Positions 27,168-35,928 of a stretch of 64,000 nucleotides of DNA are shown here, piece after piece. The translations under genes were made by a program, and so were the position numbers. This stretch comes from Citrobacter amalonaticus (GTDB lineage Bacteria > Pseudomonadota > Gammaproteobacteria > Enterobacterales > Enterobacteriaceae), in assembly GCF_018323885.1 (NCBI RefSeq), contig NZ_AP024585.1, forward strand, positions 744,001 to 808,000, given 5' to 3'. The notes below the pieces were generated by a model. The model had not been told where the DNA came from. It ran no database searches and saw only the letters and a list, made by a program, of their open reading frames with translations. The first letter of the stretch is position 1. Each line of letters opens with the position of its first letter.

Positions 27168-28652
27168 ATGTCAGACATTACATTACCGGAAGTATCCGTT
27201 TCCACTGCGCCGGCTGCCGCGTCCGGTCTCCTGGATGAAATCATGGCGCAGACCCGGTTCAAACCGGAATCAGAAAGCTACGATATTGCCCGTCAGGGGG
27301 TAACCGCTTTTATCACTGCGCTGTTGCAGGGGGATGATGAAGCTGAATCTGTCGATATCCTCGCGGTTAACGGCATGATTGCCGATATTGATGCGCGTAT
27401 GGGACGCCAGATGGATCTCATTCTCCATGCCCCGGAGTTTCAGGAGCTGGAGTCATTCCTGCGCTCACTGAAGCTACTGGTTGACCATGCCGATCCGCGT
27501 GAAAACATAAAAATTCATATCATGCACGCCACCAAAGAGGAGCTGCTGGATGACTTTGAATTTGCCCCAGAAATCACTCAGTCAGGATTTTACCGGCATG
27601 TTTATTCCAGCGGTTTCGGACAGTTTGGTGGAGAACCTGTCGCCGCCGTAATTGGTAACTACACTTTCGATAACACCACCGCAGATATGAAGCTGCTGAA
27701 ATATATCAGCGCGGTTAGCGCAATGGCTCACAGTCCATTCCTGTCTTCAGTTTCTCCGGAGTTTTTTGGGTTGGATTCGTTTACCGAACTTCCCGGCATT
27801 AAAGACGTCGCCGCCATTTTCGAAGGACCCGCTTACACAAAATGGCGTTCACTGCGTGAATCAGAAGATGCCCGCAATCTGGGCCTGACGGCACCACGCT
27901 TCCTGCTGCGTCACCCTTATGCACCTGATGAAAATCCGGTGAAAAGTTTTAACTATCATGAAGATGTCAGCAAAAATCACGAGCATTATCTGTGGGGAAA
28001 CACGGCATTTCTTCTGGCGGCCAATATGGCTGAAAGTTTCATGTCAACCCGCTGGTGCCCGAATATTGTCGGTCCGCAAAGTGGCGGCGCGGTCAAAGAC
28101 CTGCCTGTGCATTTATATGAGGCAATGGGCCAGCTACAGGCCAAAGTTCCGACAGAAATTCTCATTACCGACAGGCGAGAATATGAGCTGGCAGAGCAGG
28201 GTTTTATCACCCTGACGATGCGTAAAGGCTCTGATAACGCAGCTTTCTTTTCTGCCAATTCGGTGCAAAAACCGAAAGTTTTCCCGAATACACCAGAAGG
28301 TAAAGAGGCTGAAACCAACTACAAACTCGGTACGCAGCTCCCTTACCTTTTTATTATCAACAGGCTGGCACATTACATCAAAGTGCTGCAACGCGAACAG
28401 CTTGGCTCCTGGAAAGAAAGAGGAGATCTGGAGCGTGAACTGAATACCTGGATTCGCCAGTATGTTGCCGACCAGGAAAACCCACCTTCTGAAGTCCGCA
28501 GTCGTAAGCCATTACGCCAGGCGAAGATTGAAGTCTCCGATGTGGAAGGCGAGCCAGGCTGGTATCAGGTTGCTCTGAGCGTCCGTCCTCATTTCAAGTA
28601 TATGGGGGCATCGTTTGAATTGTCCTTAGTCGGACGTCTGGACAGGGAGTGA
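27168..28652 (+). CDS. tssC: T6SS sheath large subunit TssC (VipB)
   Basis: Large sheath subunit of 494 aa. Family blocks include DARMGRQMDLILHAPEFQEL, PFLSSVSPEFFGL and the C-terminal ARTYV-like core region around IEVSDVEGEPGWY. I start at ATG 27168 (MSDITLPE), which has AAGGA at 8 nt; the open frame further upstream overlaps tssB without a ribosome site. ClpV normally recognises the N-terminus of this subunit after contraction. It directly precedes tssE. Confidence 0.95.
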   Translation: MSDITLPEVSVSTAPAAASGLLDEIMAQTRFKPESESYDIARQGVTAFITALLQGDDEAESVDILAVNGMIADIDARMGRQMDLILHAPEFQELESFLRSLKLLVDHADPRENIKIHIMHATKEELLDDFEFAPEITQSGFYRHVYSSGFGQFGGEPVAAVIGNYTFDNTTADMKLLKYISAVSAMAHSPFLSSVSPEFFGLDSFTELPGIKDVAAIFEGPAYTKWRSLRESEDARNLGLTAPRFLLRHPYAPDENPVKSFNYHEDVSKNHEHYLWGNTAFLLAANMAESFMSTRWCPNIVGPQSGGAVKDLPVHLYEAMGQLQAKVPTEILITDRREYELAEQGFITLTMRKGSDNAAFFSANSVQKPKVFPNTPEGKEAETNYKLGTQLPYLFIINRLAHYIKVLQREQLGSWKERGDLERELNTWIRQYVADQENPPSEVRSRKPLRQAKIEVSDVEGEPGWYQVALSVRPHFKYMGASFELSLVGRLDRE

Positions 28653-28654
28653 TC

Positions 28655-29077
28655 ATGATTACGGAACGGGTGTCCGGGGGGAGTCTGTTTGAGCGCATAG
28701 GAGAGGCGACCAAACCGTCCTCACGCCAGCGTCCAAAGGCGGCGCTGTTGCATTCTGTACGCGATAACCTGCGCAATATCCTTAACACCCGTTCTGATAG
28801 CTGTTATGGCTCACCGGATCTTGGGATTGCGGATTTTAATGATGAGTCCCCTGATCACCAGAACATCCGGGAGTGGATTGTTCAGGCGATAAAAAATTGC
28901 ATCCTGCGTTACGAACCCCGTATTTCAGATGTACTGGTGAAAACCTCCGTAGAGGATATCCACGTGCCGCTGGAACTGCGTTTTCACATCGTGGCATATA
29001 TGAATTTCAGCGACAGGCAGGATGTTCTGGAGTTTGACATTCTGCTGGATAACCACCAGCACTGGTGCGTGGAGTAA
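28655..29077 (+). CDS. tssE: T6SS baseplate protein TssE (gp25-like)
   Basis: Baseplate wedge protein of 140 aa, homologous to phage T4 gp25, that helps start sheath assembly. Conserved segments are SVRDNLRNILNTR with CYGSPDLGI, and the C-terminal LEFDILLDN. ATG 28655 has GGGAG at 5-7 nt; a GTG two codons upstream overlaps the tssC stop and is less likely. tssF follows after 5 nt. Confidence 0.92.
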   Translation: MITERVSGGSLFERIGEATKPSSRQRPKAALLHSVRDNLRNILNTRSDSCYGSPDLGIADFNDESPDHQNIREWIVQAIKNCILRYEPRISDVLVKTSVEDIHVPLELRFHIVAYMNFSDRQDVLEFDILLDNHQHWCVE

Positions 29078-29082
29078 ACCTG

Positions 29083-30906
29083 ATGGCCTTTGAAGAACGT
29101 TTCTACCGCGAAGAACTGGATTATCTGCGTCAGCTTGGCAAGCTGCTGGCGGAGAAAAAACCTTATCTGGCCCGGTTTCTGACCGGGAAAGAGGGTGATC
29201 CGGATGTGGAACGTCTGATGGAGGCATTTGCTTTCCTTTCCGGTGGCTTGCGGCAGAAACTTGAGGATGAGTTTCCTGAATTCACGCATAGTCTGATCAA
29301 CATGCTGTGGCCGAATTATCTGCGTCCGATTCCGGCCATGTCGGTAATTGAATATCAGCCCGGTAAGGAACTGAAATCGCCCGTCCTGGTCTGCCGCGAT
29401 GAACTGATAAAAACGCTGACGGGGAGCAGTACCCAGATTTCTACCAATGGTGCGCTGAGCGATGAAGATAATAAGGTTATACAACCCGCCTGCCATTTTA
29501 CTCTGGCGCGTGATGTTTGGTTGCAACCTCTTTCGGTCCAGGATGTCCGTAATGCCAGTACTCTCAAAGAGGGCATAATTGAGATTGATTTTTTTACGGA
29601 AGGAAATGTCTCTCCCGGCGAACTGGATCTGAATAAGCTCACTTTCTGGCTGGGGAATGAGGATGATTATACCCGCTATCAGCTCTATCTGTGGTTCAGT
29701 GAGCGATTGATGGATGCGGAACTGGTTGCCGGAGAGCATTGCGTGTCATTGCCGGAAATGTGGCTGAAGTCGGCCGGTTTTGAACGGGAGGATGCACTGC
29801 TACCGTGGCCGAAAAACGTCCATAGCGGCTACCGCGTACTTCAGGAGTATTTTTGCTACCCGGAGAGCTTTTTCTTCTTTCATTTGCAGGGAGCCATATC
29901 GCTACCAGCAGATTTCCCAGTCGCCGCGTTTACACTGCGTTTGCATTTTAATCTGCCATTACCTGTAGATATCAAACTGCGAAAGAATTCACTCCGCCCT
30001 TACTGCACGCCAGCGGTAAACCTGTTTACTTACCATTCTGAGCCCGTCAGGCCAGATGGCAGTGTGCCTCAGTATCCGTTGTGCGCTAGCCAGCAAAGCC
30101 CGGAATGTTATGACATCTTTCGGGTAAAATCTGTGTCCAGTAAGCTACCAACAGTAAGTCAGGGTAAAACGTTTCGTCTTTGGCCCGAATTCGAAGGGTT
30201 TCAGCATCAGATTGAGTACAGTCGGCAGCGTGAAGTTGTTTACTGGCACCACCGTACTAAAACCTCACTGTTTCACCATGGTCTGGATCATTCTATTGCC
30301 TTCGTGCACGCGGATGGCAGTCAGCCTGACCCTTCCCGACTGAATGGCGAAGTTTTTACCGCCTCGCTGGTGTGTACCAACCGGATGTTGCCCGCCTCGC
30401 TGCATACTGGTGATATCAGTGTCCCTGTCAATAAAAATCCGGCGGTGGCTTCTTTTAGCAACGTCACGCGTCCAACTCGTCCGCTTTATCCGGTGACGGA
30501 TGGCGATATGCACTGGTCACTGATCTCCTGCATGAACCTGAATTACCTTTCGTTGCTGGACAGAGAGGCGTTGATCCAGGTGCTGCGCACATTCGATTTG
30601 CCAGGGGTTCATCATCCACAGCAAGCCCGGCTTTCTTCTCAAAAGTTGGATGCCATCGAAAAAATGGAGTCTCGTCCGGTTGACCGTCTGTTTAAAGGCG
30701 TACCGGTTCGGGGTCTGTCCACCACACTTTGGATTAACCCCGCCCCTTTTATCTGTGAAGGTGAGATCTATCTGTTGGGCACCGTGCTGTCATGCTTTTT
30801 TGCGTTATACGCCAGCATTAACTCATTTCACTGCCTCAAAATTATTAACACGGAAAGTCAGGAGTCCTGGGAATGGCAACACACTGGCCAGCACGCCCTG
30901 ATGTAA
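29083..30906 (+). CDS. tssF: T6SS baseplate protein TssF
   Basis: Large baseplate wedge component (607 aa), two copies of which join one TssG. The N-terminus MAFEERFYREELDYLRQLG and the block FPEFTHSLINMLWPNYLRPI are diagnostic. I chose ATG 29083 with GGAG at 8 nt over an earlier codon in the tssE end. Its 3' end overlaps tssG by 34 bp, consistent with translational coupling. Confidence 0.95.
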   Translation: MAFEERFYREELDYLRQLGKLLAEKKPYLARFLTGKEGDPDVERLMEAFAFLSGGLRQKLEDEFPEFTHSLINMLWPNYLRPIPAMSVIEYQPGKELKSPVLVCRDELIKTLTGSSTQISTNGALSDEDNKVIQPACHFTLARDVWLQPLSVQDVRNASTLKEGIIEIDFFTEGNVSPGELDLNKLTFWLGNEDDYTRYQLYLWFSERLMDAELVAGEHCVSLPEMWLKSAGFEREDALLPWPKNVHSGYRVLQEYFCYPESFFFFHLQGAISLPADFPVAAFTLRLHFNLPLPVDIKLRKNSLRPYCTPAVNLFTYHSEPVRPDGSVPQYPLCASQQSPECYDIFRVKSVSSKLPTVSQGKTFRLWPEFEGFQHQIEYSRQREVVYWHHRTKTSLFHHGLDHSIAFVHADGSQPDPSRLNGEVFTASLVCTNRMLPASLHTGDISVPVNKNPAVASFSNVTRPTRPLYPVTDGDMHWSLISCMNLNYLSLLDREALIQVLRTFDLPGVHHPQQARLSSQKLDAIEKMESRPVDRLFKGVPVRGLSTTLWINPAPFICEGEIYLLGTVLSCFFALYASINSFHCLKIINTESQESWEWQHTGQHALM

Positions 30907-31916
30907 GGGAAATGTCACCTCTTCCGGATGTGCGCGGGATGAATTTTTTTGTCCTCATGGAATCGCTGTACCGCCGATATGGCGGCGCAGACCGTGAGCC
31001 TTCGTTACGTACCGAACCAGAGCAGGAAGTGGTGTTGTTTAAATCCGACGCCAGTATTGCCTTTCCGGTCAGTGACCTGAGCACGCTCGAGCGCAGTGAC
31101 TCCGGTCAGTTTACCCTGACGACAAAATTTCTCGGGTTTTCTGGCAGCCAATCGCCGTTGCCTGGCTACTATCTGGACCGGATGGCGCACGAATCCGCGC
31201 AGAATGAAGAGGGGCTGAACGCATTCCTCGATCTGTTTAGCCATCGCTGGACGCAGTTTGCTTACCATGCCTGGCGTAAGTACCGCTATTACATCTGTTT
31301 TCGTAACGGAGGAACCGATTCGTTCTCACAACGGATGTACGCGCTGGTCGGGTTGGGGAACCCGAGTGTGCGTGACAGGCTCGCGATCAACCACAGCAAG
31401 ATGCTGGCTTATGCCGGGATACTGGCCACTCCCGGTCGCTCGCCGGACGTGGTGAGCAACCTGGTCAGCCATTGCTTTGATTTGGCGGATGTCAGCATTG
31501 AAAACTGGCAGTTGCGTAAGGTGGCGGTGGAGCCCGCACAGCAGAACCGGCTGGGCGTGCGCAATCCCAAACGTAAAACTGCCGGGTATGTGCCGGGGCG
31601 CTCGGTGATTGGCGTTAATTTTACCCTCGGCGCCAGAGTGCCGGATCGCAGCGGAAAATTTCTGCTGCGGATCGGTAATCTCACAATGGCACGCTACCTC
31701 TCCTTTTTACCGGAAGGTGAAAACCATCAGGCACTGATCATGTTTGTCTCCTTTTTGCTGCGCGATCAATTTGCATGGGATCTCCAGCTCTCGCTTGCAC
31801 CGGATCAGGCGAAGGGAATGCGACTGGGCGACCGCTCCCGATCCTGTATCGGACGCACGGCGTTTATCGGTCTGCCGAAGGCACCGCCATCCGTCACTCT
31901 CCACATCAGGGATTAA
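30873..31916 (+). CDS. tssG: T6SS baseplate protein TssG
   Basis: Baseplate wedge protein of 347 aa that clamps the TssF dimer. Family-typical segments are FFVLMESLYRRYGG near the N-terminus, LGFSGSQSPLPGYYLDRM and the C-terminal LGDRSRSCIGRTAFIGLP. The start overlaps tssF by 34 bp and has AGGAG upstream. Followed after 4 nt by the FHA gene. Confidence 0.94.
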   Translation: MATHWPARPDVREMSPLPDVRGMNFFVLMESLYRRYGGADREPSLRTEPEQEVVLFKSDASIAFPVSDLSTLERSDSGQFTLTTKFLGFSGSQSPLPGYYLDRMAHESAQNEEGLNAFLDLFSHRWTQFAYHAWRKYRYYICFRNGGTDSFSQRMYALVGLGNPSVRDRLAINHSKMLAYAGILATPGRSPDVVSNLVSHCFDLADVSIENWQLRKVAVEPAQQNRLGVRNPKRKTAGYVPGRSVIGVNFTLGARVPDRSGKFLLRIGNLTMARYLSFLPEGENHQALIMFVSFLLRDQFAWDLQLSLAPDQAKGMRLGDRSRSCIGRTAFIGLPKAPPSVTLHIRD

Positions 31917-31920
31917 TTTT

Positions 31921-33219
31921 ATGGAACCGCATATGACTGAGGAAAAAACGCAGTCGCGCGCACTGTCACTGACACTACAGGTGATGAACGGCAATGAGCT
32001 GGAGAGCGGACGCGCTGCAAAATGTTTGTTTACTGCTGACGGCGGGGTTATTGGCAGCGCATCTGCATGCCACTGGCCGTTACAGGACCGGGCAGGCTCT
32101 GTGGCCGATCGTGCCTGCCAGGTGGTGCAACATGATGGCGCATTTTGCCTGCGTAGCCTGGCGTCTGGACTCATGATTAACCTTGCTCCTGTGTCTACGG
32201 GGGCCGGACTGGTACGTCTGAGACAAGGGGATGAAATCGTTCTGGGGGCGCTGGCTCTGAAGGTATTTATCCATGAAGGAAAGCTGGTCAGTTACGGTGA
32301 GCAGATGGCGGCGCCTGAAACCATTGTTACCAACCGCGACCACCTGTCGGACGCGCTACTGACGACGGACGGCCAGCCCGCATATCCGGGAATGCCCCGG
32401 ATGCACCAGCTTGCCGATACTGTCGTCAACAGCTTTTCAGCTGATCCGCTCCAGGCTCTCCAGGCGGAAAGGCTGACGGTGGTGGGCGATGCGGTTCCCG
32501 GGATTGTGCCTGTCCGGTCTTCTGAGCCCGTAAAGGATGGGGCGATCGACAAACCGTTTATGGATCTGCCGCCAGTCTATCCCGATCCCCAGACCCGTCA
32601 TGGCGATGTCGCCTCCCCGGTGGATACAGCCCAGCTTCATCTTGCCGTCACCCCGCTGTTACGTGGACTGGGTAGCTCGCTTTCTGTACGTAATTCACAG
32701 GATGCGGATGATTTTCTTGAGGAGGCGGGTCGGACGTTGCAGGCGGCCATCAGGGGTTTACTCGATCTACAACAGCGTCGCAACAGCCTTTCCGATAAAC
32801 ATTTGCGCCCGCTGGAGGATAACCCGTTACGCCTGAACATGGATTACACCGCCGCCCTCGATGTGATGTTTGCGGAGGGTAAAAGCCCGGTGCATCTGGC
32901 GGCGCCTGCCGCAGTTGGCGAGAGCCTGCGTAATGTCCGGCACCATGAAGAAGCAAACCGCGCAGCGATTGTCGAATCGCTGCGCGTATTACTGGATGCT
33001 TTCTCGCCACAGAGCTTGATGCGTCGTTTTGTACAGTATCGCCGCAGTCATGAACTGCGCCAGCCACTGGACGATGCTGGCGCCTGGCAGATGTACAGCC
33101 ACTATTACGACGAGCTGGCGTCCGATCGTCAGCAGGGTTTTGAGATGCTGTTTAATGAGGTTTATGCCCAGGTGTATGACCGGGTATTACGTGAGAAACA
33201 GCGGGAGCCGGAAGCATGA
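31921..33219 (+). CDS. tagH: T6SS-associated FHA-domain protein (TagH)
   Basis: Cytosolic accessory protein of 432 aa. The N-terminal FHA-like domain (about 10-120) includes GGVIGSASACHWPLQD, then a variable linker and a C-terminal helical domain (about 240-432) with FSPQSLMRRF and the ending DRVLREKQ. In other systems FHA proteins belong to threonine-phosphorylation control of T6SS, but no kinase or phosphatase genes are visible in this locus, so it may act structurally. ATG 31921 is used; ATG 31933 is an alternative. It overlaps tssJ by 4 bp. Confidence 0.85.
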   Translation: MEPHMTEEKTQSRALSLTLQVMNGNELESGRAAKCLFTADGGVIGSASACHWPLQDRAGSVADRACQVVQHDGAFCLRSLASGLMINLAPVSTGAGLVRLRQGDEIVLGALALKVFIHEGKLVSYGEQMAAPETIVTNRDHLSDALLTTDGQPAYPGMPRMHQLADTVVNSFSADPLQALQAERLTVVGDAVPGIVPVRSSEPVKDGAIDKPFMDLPPVYPDPQTRHGDVASPVDTAQLHLAVTPLLRGLGSSLSVRNSQDADDFLEEAGRTLQAAIRGLLDLQQRRNSLSDKHLRPLEDNPLRLNMDYTAALDVMFAEGKSPVHLAAPAAVGESLRNVRHHEEANRAAIVESLRVLLDAFSPQSLMRRFVQYRRSHELRQPLDDAGAWQMYSHYYDELASDRQQGFEMLFNEVYAQVYDRVLREKQREPEA

Positions 33220-33749
33220 CAGGACGCTTTTTTCGTACCTGGATGGTGATGGTGCTTTTCAGTCTCACCCTGACAGGCTGCGAAACGGTGAAAAAGCTCG
33301 GCCAGGTGATTAAGAATCCGGACATTCAGGTTGGAAAGCCTGCGGAGCAACCCTCAGAAGTGACAGTCACGCTGTTGACCGAGCCTGACACCAATACCAA
33401 TGCGGATGGTGAGGCTGCGGCAGTCGACGTACAGCTGATTTATATGAGCGATGACTCAAAATTACAGGCTGCTGATTATGACACGGTGGCCAGTACACCG
33501 TTGCCGGATGTGTTGGGCAAGAACTATATCGACCACCAGGATTTTAACCTGCTACCGGACACCCTAAAAACACTGCCGCCAGTGAAGATGGATGAAAAGA
33601 CGCAGTTTATTGGTGTTGTAGCTTATTTCTCCGATGACCAGGCTACCGAGTGGAAACAAATCGAACCGGTAGAAGGTACCGGCCACAGCTACCGCCTGCT
33701 GGTACATGTACGACAGGGAAGTATTGAAATGAAAAAAGAGGACGACTGA
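33216..33749 (+). CDS. tssJ: T6SS outer-membrane lipoprotein TssJ
   Basis: Lipoprotein of 177 aa that anchors the TssJLM membrane complex to the outer membrane. A signal peptide ends in the lipobox LTGC (Cys22) followed by Glu, which does not block outer-membrane sorting. The mature part is the expected small beta-sandwich, with an acidic NTNADGEAAAVDVQLIY segment. It overlaps tagH by ATGA and is followed at once by tssK. Confidence 0.93.
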   Translation: MTGRFFRTWMVMVLFSLTLTGCETVKKLGQVIKNPDIQVGKPAEQPSEVTVTLLTEPDTNTNADGEAAAVDVQLIYMSDDSKLQAADYDTVASTPLPDVLGKNYIDHQDFNLLPDTLKTLPPVKMDEKTQFIGVVAYFSDDQATEWKQIEPVEGTGHSYRLLVHVRQGSIEMKKEDD

Positions 33750-33751
33750 CG

Positions 33752-35095
33752 ATGGCGAACATGAAAAATAAAGTGATCTGGCAGGAGGGATTGTTTGCCC
33801 TGCCGCAGCACTTCCAGCAACAGCAGCGCAATCAGGAATATTTGCTGAACCAGCGTATTAGTGCACAGGCTGATTTTGCCTGGGGATTCACCTCGCTGTC
33901 GATCAATACCGAGTTGCTTGCCCAGGGAAAACTCATGCTGAACAATGCGGCGGGTTGTATGCCGGATGGTACAGTGTTCAACATTCCGGAGCAGGATCAG
34001 CTCCCCGAACCGTATCAACCGCGCGATCTTTCCCGGTCCGGAAGCCAGGACATCTATCTGGCATTGCCCGTTATCAGTGATATCACCTGTGAAATTGAAG
34101 GCCGCCAAAGTGCCGGGCAGGGAACGGAACGTTACCGTCTGGCCCGCGCCGATGTCCGTGATTTACACTCCGATGATGGCGACGTGCAACAAATTGTTCT
34201 GGGGCAACTGGCGGCGAAAATCGTCAGCGGCGCGGACGATCTCAGTGCGATGGTCACGTTGCCGCTGTGTCGCATTCTCAGCCAGCAGGCCAATGGTGCG
34301 CTGGTGCTGGATGAAAGCTTTATCCCGACCTGCCAGGCTATCCGCGTTAGCCCGGAACTGAGCGGGTTTGCCGGTGATGTGCAGGGGCTTATCAGCAACC
34401 GCGCCAGCGAACTGGCAAAGCGTATTGGTTCCCCGGAGCAGAGCGGTATCGCGGATGTGGCTGAGTTTATGATGCTGCAGATGCTTAACCGCAATCAGAT
34501 GCATTTCACCCACCGCTCACACCTGCATACCCTGCATCCGGAAGCGTTTTATCTGGATCTTGTCCGGCTATTGGGTGAGCTGATGACCTTTACAGAAGAC
34601 AATCGGCTGCCCTGTTCGGTGGAAGTTTACAACCACCGCGATCTGACGCATTCATTTAATACAGTGATCCCGGAACTGCGCCGGGCGCTCAATACCGTGT
34701 TGATGCCACGCGCTCAGAATCTGCCGCTCGTCTTCTCCGACGGGTTTTATGTCGCCACGGTCAATGATCCTACACTGTTACGCTCCGGAACTTTCATTCT
34801 GGCGGTACGCGCGCGGATGCCGCACAGCCAGCTTATTCATCAGTTTACCCAGCAGTCAAAAATCGCGGCTACCAACAAAATCCGCGATATGGTCAGCGTC
34901 CAGGTGCCGGGTGTTCCACTGACGCCCCGCACCGCAGCCCCGCGCCAGTTACCGTATCACGACGGTTTTGTTTATTTCGAGCTGGATAAAGGCGCTGCCG
35001 CCTGGCAGGACGTTGTGAAAGCCGGAGCGCTGGCGCTGCATATCTCCGGTACTTTTCCGGATCTGGGTATCCAGCTGTGGGCGATAAGGAGCTAA
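33752..35095 (+). CDS. tssK: T6SS baseplate-membrane linker TssK
   Basis: Cytoplasmic trimeric protein (447 aa), related to phage receptor-binding proteins, that connects the baseplate to TssL/TssM. The N-terminal VIWQEGLFALPQHFQQQQR is the family signature; later blocks include FADGF-like FSDGFYVATV and the C-terminal YFELDKG. It lies 2 nt after tssJ and 4 nt before tssL. Confidence 0.96.
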   Translation: MANMKNKVIWQEGLFALPQHFQQQQRNQEYLLNQRISAQADFAWGFTSLSINTELLAQGKLMLNNAAGCMPDGTVFNIPEQDQLPEPYQPRDLSRSGSQDIYLALPVISDITCEIEGRQSAGQGTERYRLARADVRDLHSDDGDVQQIVLGQLAAKIVSGADDLSAMVTLPLCRILSQQANGALVLDESFIPTCQAIRVSPELSGFAGDVQGLISNRASELAKRIGSPEQSGIADVAEFMMLQMLNRNQMHFTHRSHLHTLHPEAFYLDLVRLLGELMTFTEDNRLPCSVEVYNHRDLTHSFNTVIPELRRALNTVLMPRAQNLPLVFSDGFYVATVNDPTLLRSGTFILAVRARMPHSQLIHQFTQQSKIAATNKIRDMVSVQVPGVPLTPRTAAPRQLPYHDGFVYFELDKGAAAWQDVVKAGALALHISGTFPDLGIQLWAIRS

Positions 35096-35099
35096 GAAC

Positions 35100-35918
35100 A
35101 TGAGCGAGCAGTTCCTCCCGTCGGACGCCATGAATGACCGCCAGGCTACAGGGAATACACAGGATAAGAAGAGTGCTGTGGTACACGATGTGGGTGAAGA
35201 CCTCTCCAGCCGCCAGTATCGACTCCCCCTGCGCGGAAACAGTCTCAACCCGATGATTGACGCCGCCACGCCACTGCTGGGGATGGTCATGCGCGTGGAT
35301 GGGATGAACAGTCAGAGCATGCCGGAACACCTTTTTGCGCAGGTCGTGACGGACGTTCAGGCTGTGGAGCAACTGCTTCAGGAGCAGGGCTACGAACCGG
35401 GTGTGATTGTCTCGTTTCGCTATGTTCTTTGCACCTTTATCGATGAAGCAGCATTGGGTAACGGCTGGTCAAACAAAAATGAATGGATCAAACAGTCGTT
35501 GCTGGTCCATTTTCACAATGAAGCGTGGGGAGGGGAGAAGATTTTTATTCTGCTCGAACGCCTGATACGTGAACCGAAGCGTTATCAGGATCTGCTTGAG
35601 TTTATATTTCTTTGCTTTTCGCTGGGATTTCGCGGGCGCTACAAAGTGGCCGTCCAGGATCAAGGGGAATTTGATCAGATCTACCGCCGCCTGCACCACG
35701 TCCTGCATACCCTGCGCGGCGATGCACCGTTTCCGCTACTGCATCAGGATAAGAAAACACAGGGCGGGCGCTATCAACTGATAAAGCGGCTGACCATTAA
35801 ACATATCTTCGTTGGCGGTATTGTCGTGCTGGCACTGTTTTATCTGTTCTGGATGCTGCGACTGGACAGTCAGACGCAGGATATTTTGCATCAACTGAAC
35901 CGGCTGCTTGCCAGGTAA
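35100..35918 (+). CDS. tssL: T6SS inner-membrane protein TssL (DotU)
   Basis: DotU-type protein (272 aa) with a cytoplasmic helical domain and a C-terminal membrane helix (about 236-255, VGGIVVLALFYLFWML). Core signatures visible are YVLCTFIDEAALGN and FNEAWGG-like HNEAWGGEKIF. No peptidoglycan-binding OmpA-type extension is attached, so wall anchoring must come from elsewhere. The clpV start follows 10 nt after its stop. Confidence 0.95.
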   Translation: MSEQFLPSDAMNDRQATGNTQDKKSAVVHDVGEDLSSRQYRLPLRGNSLNPMIDAATPLLGMVMRVDGMNSQSMPEHLFAQVVTDVQAVEQLLQEQGYEPGVIVSFRYVLCTFIDEAALGNGWSNKNEWIKQSLLVHFHNEAWGGEKIFILLERLIREPKRYQDLLEFIFLCFSLGFRGRYKVAVQDQGEFDQIYRRLHHVLHTLRGDAPFPLLHQDKKTQGGRYQLIKRLTIKHIFVGGIVVLALFYLFWMLRLDSQTQDILHQLNRLLAR

Positions 35919-35928
35919 GGATACACAT